DNA of 64,000 nt from Antedon mediterranea (GCF_964355755.1 NC_092680.1:255001-319000), one strand, 5' to 3'. Counted from the first letter of the stretch, positions 12,401-22,200 are shown. Numbers and translations are program-made. Notes: a model not told the origin generated them from the letters alone.

Positions 12401-13688
12401 ATTATTGCAATTGGTTTTTATAGTTTACATCACCAGTTAAGTGAAGCTACTAAGAGAATAAGTGAGCTTACTCAGCATACTGTTAGATTGGAAGAGGAAC
12501 ATGAACTACAGTTTAACACTAGTAAACAGGTGAAACTAGACCAAGAAGAGGTGCATCTAATGCAACACAAACTAAGAGAGGTAAAAAGTAGTCTTGAAAA
12601 CAACAAGGCCTGAAATATGACAACTGATTATGAGAATAACGGCTTCATATTCATTATATCATTCCTTTATTTAGTTTAATTATTATTATTGCTCATTTAC
12701 ATCGACATACTGATATTCAGTTGTTACTGTTTGTTGGCATCATTCCTTTATCATTATCACCATCATCATTATCATCATCTTTATCATCATTATCATCATA
12801 ATCATTATCATCATCATAATCATTAATATCATCATCATTATTATCATCATAATGATTGTCCCCACAGTAATGGTGATTCATTTTAATTTTGTTTAACCTT
12901 AGGAGCGTCAAGAAGTTGAAGAAGAGAAAGATAAAATGCAGAATGAACTTGAAAAACAACAAATAATGTTTGAATCGCAACAAGAACTACTACTCAAAGA
13001 AACTTCAGAAAAAGAACGTCTTCAACAAAGAGTAGATAAACTTGAGAATGAACTAAAATTGTACAAAGAACAAGAAAAAATGTCAAAGAACTTGAAAGAA
13101 GAAAGAGGTGACAAATGGAAAGTGACAAAAGAAAATAACAATCAGTCCAATAACTCAAATCGCAAACCTCGTTCGCAATCTGAATTTTCTCTTCGTGATG
13201 TCGTTGAAGGGTCAAGCGTTCCTTACGATTCAGATGGGGGTAGTAGTAGTAGTCGGAGGAGAGGAGCAACGGAGAAAGCAGTACCGATACACTTACTAAG
13301 TGCAACTAATGAATTAGACACTTCAGGTGAAATTAAACAAACGCTTCCATTTAAGTTGTCCTCTATTTCTTCGTCTTCGTCATCTTTGCAAGGAAAGCGT
13401 CATGTGTCATCATCATCTATAGGTTCAATTCCAACGTCATCAACTTCTCAATCTCTATCAGGGAAACGGTATCAATCTTCCTCATCATTAGGTTCCTCTT
13501 CAAATACAACTTCTCAAATGTTACCAATGAAACTGGCTAATTTATCTAGTAGTTCACCGAATGAAAAGAAAAGTAATCATCGCACTAAATCTCCAAAATC
13601 AAAGTCGAAAAAAGAGCATTCTTCTGTGGAAAATAATGGTAGAACCCAAGCAAAGAAACAAGGGGAACAAGATGTTATATACTTTTAA
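332..13688 (+). CDS. Lbc-type Rho guanine nucleotide exchange factor, 3' part of gene (ARHGEF2/18/28/AKAP13 group)
   Basis: The gene product should load GTP onto Rho-family GTPases at the membrane or cytoskeleton. Seventeen exons (one an inferred 11-nt microexon) join in phase to 866 codons including stop. In order they give: the C-terminal part of a DH domain (FCSRQKEAV, RLTKYPLL); a PH domain (LLTDVLLLLE, KYTFASQDQK, PEMYEV); a Ser-rich linker with PKRAETFSGFD, a motif shared by GEF-H1 and AKAP13; a coiled coil; and a Ser- and Lys-rich tail ending DVIYF. The start codon and the N-terminal half of the DH domain lie left of position 1. Which paralogue it is cannot be decided without the N-terminus (C1 or ankyrin regions). 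Family assignment is firm; subfamily is inference. Confidence 0.9.
565..6182. repeat. Giant 60-bp minisatellite, about 94 units, inside a RhoGEF intron
   Basis: A near-perfect head-to-tail array of a 60-bp unit containing TGAATCATGCCTAGGAGTTA and GTGCTACTGCTAAAGACC. Main variants are CTACTGC versus CTACTCC, CTAGGAG versus CTAGCAG, and a +4 form with a doubled AATC (AATCAATCATGCC) seen in about nine units. No open frame runs through it. It sits between two DH-domain exons, so it is transcribed with the gene and must be spliced out. Exact copy number depends on assembly of this stretch. Confidence 0.98.
6300..6417 (+). CDS. RhoGEF exon: DH domain helix with RLTKYPLL
   Basis: Acceptor TTTTGTACAG, donor GGTTAG. 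It is 39 codons plus one base and contains KCSNNALCRRWSVPE and MHRLTKYPLLIQAI. The latter is the conserved DH region (QRxxKYPLL) that contacts the GTPase. Exits in phase 1. Confidence 0.93.
6463..6565 (-). mobile_element. Degenerate copy of the GGTTCCCACTAG MITE family
   Basis: Read on the minus strand it runs GATGGATCATCCGAATAG, TTGGCCAACTC, TGCGTTGCG and ends ATGGGAACCAGCC. These are the same blocks in the same order as the copies at 17340-17783 and 27936-28049. It has no coding capacity and lies inside a RhoGEF intron. Confidence 0.6.
6943..6992 (+). CDS. RhoGEF exon: DH domain
   Basis: Acceptor CTCTTCAG, donor AAGGTATGC. Joined in phase 1 to the preceding exon it reads ASKADFQPLQKAAAYVK, equivalent to the helix before the DH-PH linker in the family. 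Exits in phase 0, which does not fit the next obvious exon without an extra 11-nt exon. Confidence 0.85.
7044..7054 (+). CDS. Candidate 11-nt microexon of the RhoGEF
   Basis: TTGGTTTCATA is preceded by a long T-rich tract ending CTGTAG and followed by GTTAAC. Inserted between the exons ending at 6992 and beginning at 7294 it restores the frame and supplies LVSY. That fills exactly the four positions where GEF-H1-like proteins have ELLS before the NVDE motif. Without it every direct junction gives a stop or the wrong frame. The donor is weak, and a 14-nt alternative exists at 7238-7251. Confidence 0.5.
7294..7405 (+). CDS. RhoGEF exon: end of DH domain and DH-PH linker
   Basis: Encodes RVDEEVRLYEQNKKLWDIYN and GRAFGIMKNGKRFE, matching the last DH helix (VDxxVxxxE...LxxIYxR) of the family. 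The acceptor is one of the closely spaced AGs at 7292-7298. Position 7294 keeps the Arg-Val-Asp frame. Donor GAGGTAGGC; exits in phase 0. Confidence 0.85.
7709..7876 (+). CDS. RhoGEF exon: PH domain, first half
   Basis: Poly-T TTTTTCAG acceptor and AAGGTATGT donor enclose 56 codons in phase 0. It contains RKLKYEGTLQLKSARGKY, VLLTDVLLLLE and KYTFASQDQK, the typical first four strands of the Lbc-group PH domain. This domain binds activated Rho and phosphoinositides in relatives. Confidence 0.93.
8428..8608 (+). CDS. RhoGEF exon: PH domain, second half
   Basis: Acceptor ACGACAG, donor GGTAAGTG, phase 0 in and phase 1 out. It includes APIISLHKLMVREVA, IYLISTASSGPEMYEV and the C-terminal PH helix RKKWKSIIEEAV. 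LIVREVA and PEMYEV are signature stretches shared with GEF-H1 and AKAP13. Confidence 0.93.
8677..8829. mobile_element. MITE, TTA-flanked family, copy 1
   Basis: About 153 bp with terminal inverted repeats (AGCTCTGTCTACCCTATCAG on the left, GTTTGATAGTGTAGACAGAG on the right) and inner GTGATGTGCCC / GGGCACTT. It is flanked by TTA on both sides (8674-8676 and 8830-8832). Two further copies lie at 48556 and 52001. A 3-bp TTA target duplication is typical of PIF/Harbinger-type elements. Confidence 0.8.
9035..9112 (+). CDS. RhoGEF exon: post-PH linker
   Basis: Acceptor TTTTTTTCCTAG, donor AAGTACGT. Phase 1 in and out. Encodes DEIQDTEIDEHNRLTEARAK and KIKQFIS, a charged helical segment following the PH domain, as in relatives. 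Confidence 0.8.
9222..9316 (+). CDS. RhoGEF exon: post-PH helical region
   Basis: Acceptor TTACTATAG, donor GATGTGAGT. Encodes SDLQEKDNQLKALAIDKCNM and VLELSKVIRNDD. It is amphipathic and probably coiled, and resembles the LREKDxQL segment that follows the PH domain in GEF-H1/AKAP13-type proteins. Confidence 0.82.
9747..9819 (+). CDS. RhoGEF exon: linker
   Basis: Acceptor GTTTCAG, donor AGGTATAT, phase 0 in and phase 1 out. Encodes SDLQQSEDMSFMKSTELLMK and SLEE. No domain recognised; kept because phases match on both sides. Confidence 0.75.
10243..10416 (+). CDS. RhoGEF exon with PKRAETF motif
   Basis: Acceptor TTTGTTGTAG, donor GGTAATTG, phase 1 in and out. Contains LPALPKRAETFSGFD. The P(K/R)RAETFGGFD stretch is characteristic of the GEF-H1/AKAP13/p190RhoGEF group and in relatives lies in a regulatory linker C-terminal to the PH domain. 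Confidence 0.88.
10778..11034 (+). CDS. RhoGEF exon: Ser/Asn-rich linker
   Basis: Acceptor TATTTAAG, donor AGGGTAATT, phase 1 in and 0 out. Contains RRYSRKNSTENRSSSSPNLS, which holds plausible basophilic kinase or 14-3-3-type sites (RRYS, RKNS), and GRSLSDAADWKAMKER. No folded domain is expected. Confidence 0.8.
11267..11333 (+). CDS. RhoGEF exon: linker
   Basis: Acceptor TTTTTCGACAG, donor AAGGTAATT. Phase 0 in and 1 out. Encodes EKAFAALRTTDPNQTIDSDN. Joins the preceding KAMKER helix. Confidence 0.78.
11549..11712 (+). repeat. 82-bp tandem duplication of a splice acceptor and exon start
   Basis: Two adjacent copies, starting at 11549 and 11631, each run from CTGAACAAAG through CTTTTGATCTTATTTA to TATAGACTCCA. 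The right copy has the working acceptor TTATTTAG followed by GAGACCTGAG. The left copy reads TTATTTATGAGACC, so its AG is destroyed. Further changes in the left copy are consistent with loss of constraint. Confidence 0.9.
11682..11791 (+). CDS. RhoGEF exon: start of C-terminal helical region
   Basis: Acceptor CTTATTTAG, donor CTGGTAAGT. Phase 1 in and 0 out. Encodes GDLSSSIDSTPGATTHIPSN and ATTRLTQYLNSLL. The last part begins the helix that leads into the coiled coil. Confidence 0.8.
12211..12245 (+). CDS. RhoGEF exon: coiled coil, 35 nt
   Basis: Acceptor TCCTAAACAG, donor AAAGGTAAG. Short exon, phase 0 in and 2 out. Encodes VLTSRQETELQ with a split Ser codon. It continues the helix of the neighbouring exons. 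Confidence 0.78.
12424..12580 (+). CDS. RhoGEF exon: coiled coil
   Basis: Acceptor GGTTTTTATAG, donor GAGGTAAAA. Encodes LHHQLSEATKRISELTQHTV and EEVHLMQHKLRE, with heptad-like leucine/isoleucine spacing. In GEF-H1 and p190RhoGEF the matching region is a coiled coil used for dimerisation and microtubule or scaffold contacts. Function here is inferred from that. Confidence 0.85.
12737..12860. repeat. ATC/ATT trinucleotide microsatellite
   Basis: Imperfect run of ATC, ATT and CATCAT triplets in the last coding intron, about 45 bp before the final acceptor. On the minus strand it gives a spurious Asp/Asn-rich open frame. Confidence 0.9.
12903..13688 (+). CDS. RhoGEF last coding exon: coiled coil and Ser/Lys-rich tail
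   Basis: Acceptor TTAACCTTAG, 262 codons with stop TAA at 13686-13688. First about 65 residues: strongly charged coiled coil (KMQNELEKQQIMFE, LQQRVDKLENELKLYKEQEK). Then RKPRSQSEFSLRD, poly-Ser blocks and a basic end (KSPKSKSKKEHS) finishing DVIYF. The Ser-rich basic tail resembles the disordered C-terminus of GEF-H1-like proteins. No PDZ or other end motif is certain. Confidence 0.9.
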   Translation, partial: ERQEVEEEKDKMQNELEKQQIMFESQQELLLKETSEKERLQQRVDKLENELKLYKEQEKMSKNLKEERGDKWKVTKENNNQSNNSNRKPRSQSEFSLRDVVEGSSVPYDSDGGSSSSRRRGATEKAVPIHLLSATNELDTSGEIKQTLPFKLSSISSSSSSLQGKRHVSSSSIGSIPTSSTSQSLSGKRYQSSSSLGSSSNTTSQMLPMKLANLSSSSPNEKKSNHRTKSPKSKSKKEHSSVENNGRTQAKKQGEQDVIYF

Positions 13689-13699
13689 ATGTTCTAAAG

Positions 13700-13955
13700 G
13701 TAAGAACTAGCTGCATTATGGGAGCATGTTTCCATACGTGTTTGATAATTTAAAAAAATGACTGGGGTAACAGTGTGGAGTGCTTTAGAAGCATTGCGCA
13801 ATAAGTGCCTAAGAATGAATATTATAAATGATCGTGGTGCTTCATGAATCTTTGTATACCACGACCAAATGAATTTCCAAGTTTGATATACAGTATAACA
13901 TACTGTTCTGTTATTACTACAGCCTTATTTACAGTCGTTTACTTTTATATTACAG
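13700..13955 (+). other. Possible intron in the RhoGEF 3' UTR
   Basis: Twelve bases after the stop codon there is a consensus donor (AAAGGTAAGAA). A pyrimidine-rich acceptor (TTTTATATTACAG) follows at 13955. The stop lies too close to this junction to trigger decay. No transcript evidence is available. Confidence 0.35.
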
Positions 13956-15590
13956 GTTACTTAAAGTACAATGGTTCAATAATGATCGTGAATGGCGCTT
14001 GCTAATTATGAATTACCAGGATTGGTAGATCAATATACAATTTTAATGGACCAATCACATGAAGGCTTTACAGAAGAGGATGTAATTGATGTTGTATGTT
14101 ATGGTAATCATGTGATGCTGCTGATGTCACTCTTGGCTTCAAATAATAGTTGTAATAGCTTTCTAAGTCTGTTGCTTTGTTAAAGACGTTGGATTTAGAT
14201 CATTTGCTTTGATTTTACACAATCCCTATATACATTCACTATAGTATAACAAATATTTTATTTATAATCTTCAAATTATTTTACATACATCTAGATGATA
14301 AGAGAAATGTATTTGATGTAGGCTTATCATTAGAAGCTATATAATTGTAAACTCTGGTCTGAAGAGGCTGAAAATGTCTGTGGGTTTGTGTTGAAAATAG
14401 ACATTGAAAACAGTTGAAAATTGTTTCTTAAAGCTTATATTTTTACAGACTACACTACATCTACATTTATACATGAGATAAACCAACCTCAAATGTGGAG
14501 CGAATGGGTATAGGTCTTAAAGCTAGTGTATAGTTTAGATATCCTGACATGACCTCATACAATAGTCAGTCTATTTTAAGACATAATATGTTGATAATCT
14601 ATTGTATTTTGCTTTACTTGTAATTTGCATACGTGATGTCATCATATTGGGAATATATCAAGACAATAAATCAGTATTTTGTTAAAAAGAATGATTTAAT
14701 CAAATGGTTGTAATTCACATTTTGTAATGTCAGAGATCAAATAATTTTTATACAATTCACTTTGAAATTGATCTTGTATTTAAATTAGGACAAACTTTGT
14801 GAATTTTGTATACTTTGCTGTTTTTGTTGCATTTTCTATGCAGATAATAAATGCATTCCATCGCTTTAACATAAGCAATATAACCTACCAATAATTTTAA
14901 ATGAAAACAAATCATTTCATCCCAAAAAAAGAAGATATTTTTACTTTGGATATTTTATATTGTAAATTTAGTTACAAATCACAAGCTAATGGAAAATATT
15001 TTTGTAATGCAGAACAAGTTATTAATTTAAAAATGGCATGAACTGTCAACTTTGACTCTAATGCTTACTATTTAGTTTTTTAATAGCATGACCCTTCAAC
15101 TTTGACCCTAATGCTTACTACTGTATTTAATTTCTTTTTAATGGCAAGATCCTTCAACTTGATTCTTTGTTCTCTATTTTATTGTAATATTTCTAATACA
15201 TAGTATTTAATTCTACATATTGTTATATACTGTAATCATTCATTTTATGTTTATTATGGCTTATTTACTTCTATTTTTAGATACCTCATGTTTCTATATT
15301 ACTTTCTATATTATTTCTATTCTAGGTCAGGATTACAGAATACTTTCTATTTTTGTTTAATTCAAGTCATTGTAGAGAAGTTTATTTAGTTTGGTTTTGT
15401 TTTCCGTAAAAATTAATATAATTTCATTCGAATACTAGTTTCAGATCTTGTGTTTGTAAATGTTTATTTTTGATATAAGTCTATTACCAAATAGGTTTGC
15501 AACACTACAAAGTTGACATTGAGTCTGTGTACTTACAACTAAGATCAACTCAGTATCTACAATATAGATTTTGATGCAAATTAATTGGTT
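13956..15590 (+). other. RhoGEF 3' UTR and downstream DNA, no gene found
   Basis: AT-rich with only short open frames. AATAAA hexamers at 14665-14670 and 14846-14851 are candidate polyadenylation signals. Three similar blocks at about 15036-15155 contain ATGACCCTTCAACTTTGACC-like text and form a degenerate tandem repeat. Confidence 0.5.
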
Positions 15591-15591
15591 A

Positions 15592-15733
15592 ATTGGGTGA
15601 TAAGCCCACTGCTGCAAGCATGACCCAATTATAAGCCCACTGCTGCAAGCATAACCCAATTACAATACCACTGCTGCAAGCATGACCCAAATATAAGCTC
15701 ACTGCTGCAAGCATGACCCAATTATAAGCCCAT
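15592..15733. repeat. Tandem array, about 34-bp unit, 4 copies
   Basis: Repeats of CACTGCTGCAAGCATGACCC plus AATTATAAGCC. Copies differ by one or two bases. The minus-strand open frame over it is spurious. Confidence 0.9.
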
Positions 15734-15876
15734 GTCCAATGAAGATGACCATAGAGACATGACTATATTTAATATGTAGTGTTATTAATTTAGAAACCTT
15801 TTATTATTTAATCTTCTTTTACACCACCTTGATTGTCATGTGACATGCTTTATCAACATTGTAAGTTAAATTTGTG

Positions 15877-15996
15877 TCATAATAAATAGCAATAGAAGGT
15901 TTATATTAAGTAATCAGAAAACTACAATAATTCTATTCATAATAAATAGCAATAGAAGGTTTATATTAAGTAATCAGAAAACTACAATAATTCTAT
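15877..15996. repeat. 60-bp tandem duplication
   Basis: Two identical adjacent copies beginning CATAATAAATAGCAATAGAA at 15877 and 15937. Confidence 0.95.
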
Positions 15997-17340
15997 TTTC
16001 TCAGATAAGAAATCTTAATTACAGTGTTTCTAGATTCATGTGTATATTTTGTGAGTAATTTTATGTTTCTATAGTAATTTCATTTTATTTAAATAAAATC
16101 CATAAACAGTAGATTTTAGATACTTTGCTTAGATTCAGTTTTAAAAATCCATAATTATTCTTTTGTATAATTTCTTTTGGTTGTTATTTTATTTTTAACC
16201 TGAACACATTCACTTATTTATTAGAACCCAAATAATATGATCCCAACATTTATCTTAAATAATTTGTCAAATTATAAAAATGTATCAATAAGATAATTTA
16301 AAATGTGTTTATGTTATAAAGACACTTTGTAATATTTAAGACTTGCACACATTCACCAACTACAACAAAAATATCGTTACAAAATGGATCTCTTTGTGTG
16401 TGCTGTTTTGATCTTTGTCAAGACATGTTAAAGAAGATGCATGTATGGTTGTCTGCTGTCCATTTGTTGTATGTTACTGGGGTACTATGTGAATTATGGT
16501 GTGTTTTGTGTATCGACAGCAGGCTGTCTTGTGATTGGCTGCTGCAGGTGTCAGCTTAGACGTTATTGAATGCTAATAATTTATGCACATTTGTATATAA
16601 ACCCACAGTGTATGTACTTTAATGCATTCAGGATCTTACAACTCTTTATAAGTAACAGATAAGCTGATTGGCTGCTGTAAATGAAACATGTTTTGTGATT
16701 GGCCAAATGTTGTGATGTTGGTGCTTTTGAGGATTTTCTATTGAATGGTAGAGAAATCATGTAGTATGTTTAATTGAAAATGTAATGAATATAATGCTTC
16801 AAAATGTTGTATTTGTTCAAAATTGTTACACATTACTGTTGACATTTGGGAAAAAAGAATGACACTTTAAGGGAAAGGGACTATTAAACCTATTAGATAT
16901 TGTGAAACAAAAAAAACTAAATTTGAAACGTCAAACCCCTGTGTCGTACCTGATTAGTCTCTGGGCATTTGTAACAATGTTAATCTGGTAAAATGTCTGT
17001 ACATGACAATATTCCATGTACCATATTATAATTTAATATTTTATTTAATTTTTTAATGTTATTTTATATAATTATTATTACTGTAAATTAATGACAAACG
17101 GCCATTGCCCATGATGTGTGTTTGAATCACGTATATTTTACAATTTAATTTCACGTGTTTTGGTTCGTTTTAACTGACATGTTGTGCTAATAATTATGTA
17201 ATTGTTGTCTTTATATGTTTACACGGCATCTGTAAATAGCGAGTATAGTATTAAACGAAACAATCAATTAAGAGAAACTTGGTATTTTATTTTAGGTGAT
17301 TTCTGTATTTACGGGTTTATGATAAATGTGTCACATCGGC
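15997..17340. other. Intergenic DNA without recognised gene
   Basis: AT-rich, no convincing coding frame. Several ATTGGC/CCAAT-type words occur between about 16530 and 16710 (GTGATTGGCTGCTG, CTGATTGGCTGCTG, GTGATTGGCC). They could be promoter CCAAT boxes or simply a local duplication. No TATA or start exon could be tied to them. Confidence 0.4.
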
Positions 17341-17790
17341 CAGTTAAAAAAGAATAAAATGGATCATTATCCATCGATTATTAGTGGAGAAAACGTTTAA
17401 AAAACATGCTGAAAAATTGTGATGGATTATTCGAACTGTCGCTTGTCATTGGTCAACTCGCTACGTTGCGTTTACATCCTTGCGTTATGTCGCTAGTGGG
17501 AACCACGCTTTAACATTGGTCAACTCGCTACGTTGCGTTTACGTCCTTGCGTTACGTCGCTAGTGGGAACCACGCTTTAACATTGGTCAACTCGCTACCT
17601 TGCGTTTACGTCCTTGCGTTACGTCGCTAGTGGGAACCACGCTTTAACATTGGTCAACTCGCTACGTTGCGTTTACGTCCTTGCGTTACGTCGCTAGTGG
17701 GAACCACGCTTTAACATTGGTCAACTCGCTACGTTGCGTTTACGTCCTTGCGTTTACGTCGTAGTGGGAACCAAGCTTTATAGAATAGCA
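17341..17790 (+). mobile_element. GGTTCCCACTAG-family MITE with its right end expanded into a 67-bp array
   Basis: A unique part with GATGGATTATTCGAACTGTC at about 17421 matches the copy at 27936-28049. It is followed by five tandem 67-bp units (17446-17783), each running CATTGGTCAACTCGCTACGT to CTAGTGGGAACCACGCTTTA. Each unit ends in the element's right terminal repeat. GC content is much higher than in the flanks. The left terminal repeat is not visible. Confidence 0.75.
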
Positions 17791-19254
17791 ATGATATGAA
17801 CGGCGTTTTAATGTTTTAACTGGATGAAATGAGTCAAATTTGTCTGGTTTAACCTTGTATTAAATAGTAAACAACTAGATTCATTCAGTCATTCACTCCA
17901 AAATAAAAAAAATCATCACTAGAAACTAACAAGAACATAAATATCCTAAAATATTAATTAGTCTATTTCGCAAAACTTTCTTTATGATTTCCATAGTACG
18001 TCCAAATGTTCACCAGCTACGAACGCACGAAAACAGAAAACACAATAATAAATAGGTCTAACGATTGATGATAAATAGATAACCATACATTTTCTTACAT
18101 AAAACAACAGAAATCTAAAAAGTTTACATTCGAGAACTGTAGAATAACCATAAATGCTATCTTTCCAATCCAATCCAATCAAATTACGTCTTGATCAATA
18201 AGAACAGTCATCGTTGTATCGTCACGACTAATTATTTCTTTTACTAATCATGATGTCATTTGATTGGACGCGTGAAAATATTATTTTATCAAAGTCAACA
18301 TATGGTTATCCTATAGTTCTAGGATAAAAACATTTTAGATTTCTGTTTTATGTAGGAAAAATGCATATTTATCGTAAGCACACTTTAGACTAATCAATTT
18401 TTCAGAGCATGTAGGACGGTAAAAAGCTAAAGATATCGAGAGCATGTAACGAACGGACATATACTAATACTAATACTGCATGCCAACGGATAGACGTACC
18501 AAAACAACATGCAAATAAGATATATGCAAATTAATATACAGCAAAGATCCAACAATTCGCGCTACAGCTACTCCAACATGGGCCATGGCACTGAGTTGAG
18601 AGTTTAGTTATTAATATGGGATTATGTCTACTTTAGTACTAGTAGGCCTAATGTTTGAACCCTTTTGAGATGAACTTACCTACCAAGAAAAGAAAAACAA
18701 GACCACCTGAGGTAAATTTTGTAGTCTGAGGTAGGATATTGACATATTTCATGTAGGATACATGTATTGTGTATTCGAGTCCCACACGAGAATTTCTTTT
18801 GAATTTTTCTCGAACAATGTACAAAATTGCGTTATACAGGACAAATATCTGACTCAATTATTTTATATTGAATAAGCCTCGTATTTTACTATCATAGTTT
18901 ATTTAATGTGATGCTCAATTAGGATTTTCGGAAGGATTATGCAGATGGTAGGATTATTTACAAATATTATTTTAAACAAACAAATTTAAATATCAAATGT
19001 TTACTAATAAGTATAATTAAACATAAATATGACAGAAATTTTATTCCGGATTTGAAACATTTAATAACATTTTTACATTGTTATTGTTTTTATAAAACCA
19101 ACTATAGAGGGCGGTATATCTAAACACGGGCGCCGAATTTCGGCTGTGATTGAGACTTTTTGTGTTACATCTTCGATAAAATACTTCCTTTTTTTGTTAT
19201 GTAGTTTATAAAATGTTGTAGAATTCACCATATTGTCTGGAAAAAGTAATAATT
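17791..19254 (+). promoter_or_regulatory. Intergenic DNA and probable AF9/ENL promoter and 5' UTR
   Basis: The first part holds nothing recognisable. The last about 170 bp before the ATG include a locally GC-rich patch (CACGGGCGCCGAATTTCGGC, about 19124) and then an AT-rich leader. By position this should contain the transcription start of the AF9/ENL gene. No TATA box or initiator can be assigned with confidence. Confidence 0.35.
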
Positions 19255-19266
19255 ATGACCACCCAG
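19255..19266 (+). CDS. MLLT3: AF9/ENL exon 1 (coding part): start codon and four residues
   Basis: ATGACCACCCAG followed by donor GTAAGAAA encodes MTTQ, joined in phase 0 to [10 protein letters not shown]. Human AF9 likewise puts only a few residues before CAVQVKLELGH in its first exon, which supports this start. Confidence 0.85.
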
Positions 19267-22200
19267 GTAAGAAAACAATCGTAGTTATATACAAATGTGT
19301 ACAATTATTTGTAAATAACAGACAGCGTCATGCCTGACGCTTTTTGAGCCATCATTCGTTTTGGATGGGTTGATTGCGGCTGCTGATTGCGGTTCGATGT
19401 ATTATGACGGGAAAGGGAAAGCTAGAATTAGTAGCCTAGTAAGTAGGCATAAAGGAGAAGAAATAATATAGTATCTAGAGAGTAATTAGTACTTAATACA
19501 ATTACACATGTCTGTCATCATACCATAGTTTTTTAGCATCCTTCATTCATAATCATTCAAGCAAAACATAATTTATAAAACAAAAAAATGTCTCAAGAAA
19601 AAAAGAGCAAAATCACAATAATTACAATACAATACAGCAATTCTATACTAATAAAGATAGTACTTATGATGTTTAGAAAAGAATTTAATAATTTCCCCCT
19701 TGACAGTGTGATTTCCGGCAATATCAACTGCATACATGGTTTTTCAACATAATTTTGTCTTCCCTGTCTTGTGGAAGTTTTTTTATACTGTAGTAGCAAA
19801 CATAGATAGTGCCTGCCCACCTTGTCCACCAACTGCGGTTTCCACAGCAGACGTGCCAACCCTCACAATTTCTCCAAGAGCCTTTCAATTTTACTGTCTG
19901 AATTCTGTTTTTTTAAAGTTTATTTACTGCATTTAATCTGAGACATCAATACCAGACATTCAAATCGCATGTCGCTTCTTTTGATCTTTGATTTTCATCT
20001 TGGTGAACTCATTGTTATGCAAATTACTTACTCAAGACCGCGTTGCGATAATCAGATTTTAGTAATATAACATGCATATTCTCATTTTGTTCTAATTTTC
20101 TTGTTAATACAGTAAATTGCAGTTGAAGATCGACTACTGTAGGCCTACTGTACCTGCTAGACTCAGCAGCGGCGTAGTGTCATTTTTGTAACCACTAACT
20201 AAAAATTTGTATTTGTAAGCTTTATAATTTCATTAATGTAATCTTGAAGTTGCATTAGGTTTACACAGATTACACTGTTATTAAGTTGCATTAGGTTTAC
20301 ACAGATTACACTGAACTTATAAATTGACAAAGATTATAACAGTTATACATATTTCCTGTCAATTTACCCAAAATCGATATTTTTCACCCAAAAAAATTGT
20401 CAAACTTTCACCAATTTCAATATTTTTTTCATAAATCGTCTCACTTTTATAGTTCTATTCATGAAATAATCAATATTAAGTTGGTTTAAAGATTTTTTAA
20501 AGATTTGCCCAGGTATTGCTTAACTGTGCAAACTTCTGGGTTGATGATAAAACAGGTACATACATTCCAACAAACACTTAATGCAAATCCATTTATGAAC
20601 TTTATTCAATTGTTTGTGCAAGGGTAATAATAGATGACAGTGTACAATGACTTTAGAGTGATCCACTTTAAGTAAAAATAAGTTGACAATAAAAATGCTA
20701 GAGAGTGCGGCAGTGAGGAAATGACATAATTGCAAGTAGAGTGTAAATGACTAATGTATCTGATATTACTAACAGTAAAATGATTAATAGATTACCGTGC
20801 AACCAGGTAGGATGTTAGAACTACTCTAGTATCTATTGCTTGTCACATTTATTATTATAATTCAAGAAACATTCAGTAAACCATTCAAAACTGGGAATGA
20901 ATGCCTCTAACGTATGCAGAGTGGGCTTATTTATGAGATTCGTATGCAGAGTGAGCTTATTTATGAGATTTGTATGCAGAGTGGGCTTATATTATGAGAT
21001 TCGTATGCAGAGTGGGCTTATTTATGAGATTCGTATGCAGAGTGGGCTTATTTATGAGATTCGTATGCAGAGTGAGCTTATTTATGAGATTTGTATGCAG
21101 AGTGGGCTTATTTATGAGATTTGTATGCAGAGTGGGCTTATATTATGAGTTTGCACAATTATAAAACATTGAATGTTAAACCAATTTATTATGCAAAAAT
21201 TCAGTTTAACAATATCCATTCTTTGAATACCCTTTTCATGGTTGACTGATTACATGATTATAATATTAAAAAATAAATGCATTGTATTATATCTTGACTA
21301 TGATCTCTATTTTTTTTATTCAATATTAATATACAGTCTATAACTATTCAATATTAATATACAGTCTATAGTATAACTATTCAATATTCATATACAGTCT
21401 ATAACTATTCAATATTAATATACAGTCTATAACTATTCAATATTAATATACAGTCTATAACTATTTTATCACTACAAACAAGAGAATGCTGACATACTGT
21501 AACAGTAATAACAAGGAGCTACTGTACCTATTTGATATCCACCTAGAAAATTCACATCTAAACTTTTTTTATTCAAGTTATTTACCTTAGATTTTGTTTT
21601 ATCTTTTTTAGTGCGTACAGGTGAAGTTGGATCTTGGTCATCGCGCATCATTCCGCAAGGAGCCAACACCTAAGGGCTTCACGCATGACTGGTCCGTGTT
21701 TGTACGTGGCCCAGATGGCAATAATATTCAACACTTTGTAGAGAAGGTTGTATTTGTCCTTCATGACAGTTTTAACAAGCCTAGAAGAGGTAAGGCGTAA
21801 ATGGTGTTATACCAGTCTGTGGTGACAAGTTCATGTTGTGGCCTACTTAGTCTTGTTGTGTCACTGTCAGCCTACTTAGTCTTGTTGTGTCACTGTCAGC
21901 CTACTTAGTCTTGTTGTGTCACTGTCAGCCTACTTAGTCTTGTTGTGTCACTGTCAGCCTTTCCCTTCGGAGAATAGTAGACTCACCTCAGCCTAATGTT
22001 TATGTCTCTAATATTAAAATACATTTTTAGCAACGTACAGTATACAATATCCCTTTATGATTTTGGATTATACAGTAGCCCTTGGTTGATTGTAAAACAT
22101 GGTTGAACAAATCTAAAAGGTGTTGAAATAGTTATATACAGGCAATAATTTGGTTCAAAATATTATATTTCAATTTTGTATACTTATCCCTAATAATAAA

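Noticed and set aside
12717-12983. Minus-strand Asp/Asn-rich frame and antisense 103-codon frame at 12994-13305
   Set aside because: The first is a translated trinucleotide microsatellite. The second is the shadow of the RhoGEF coiled-coil exon.
20897-21164. Overlapping plus-strand open frames with repeated [10 protein letters not shown]
   Set aside because: Two frames are open over the same 30-bp repeat. This is a by-product of a unit divisible by three, not a peptide precursor, although the FMRF text is tempting.
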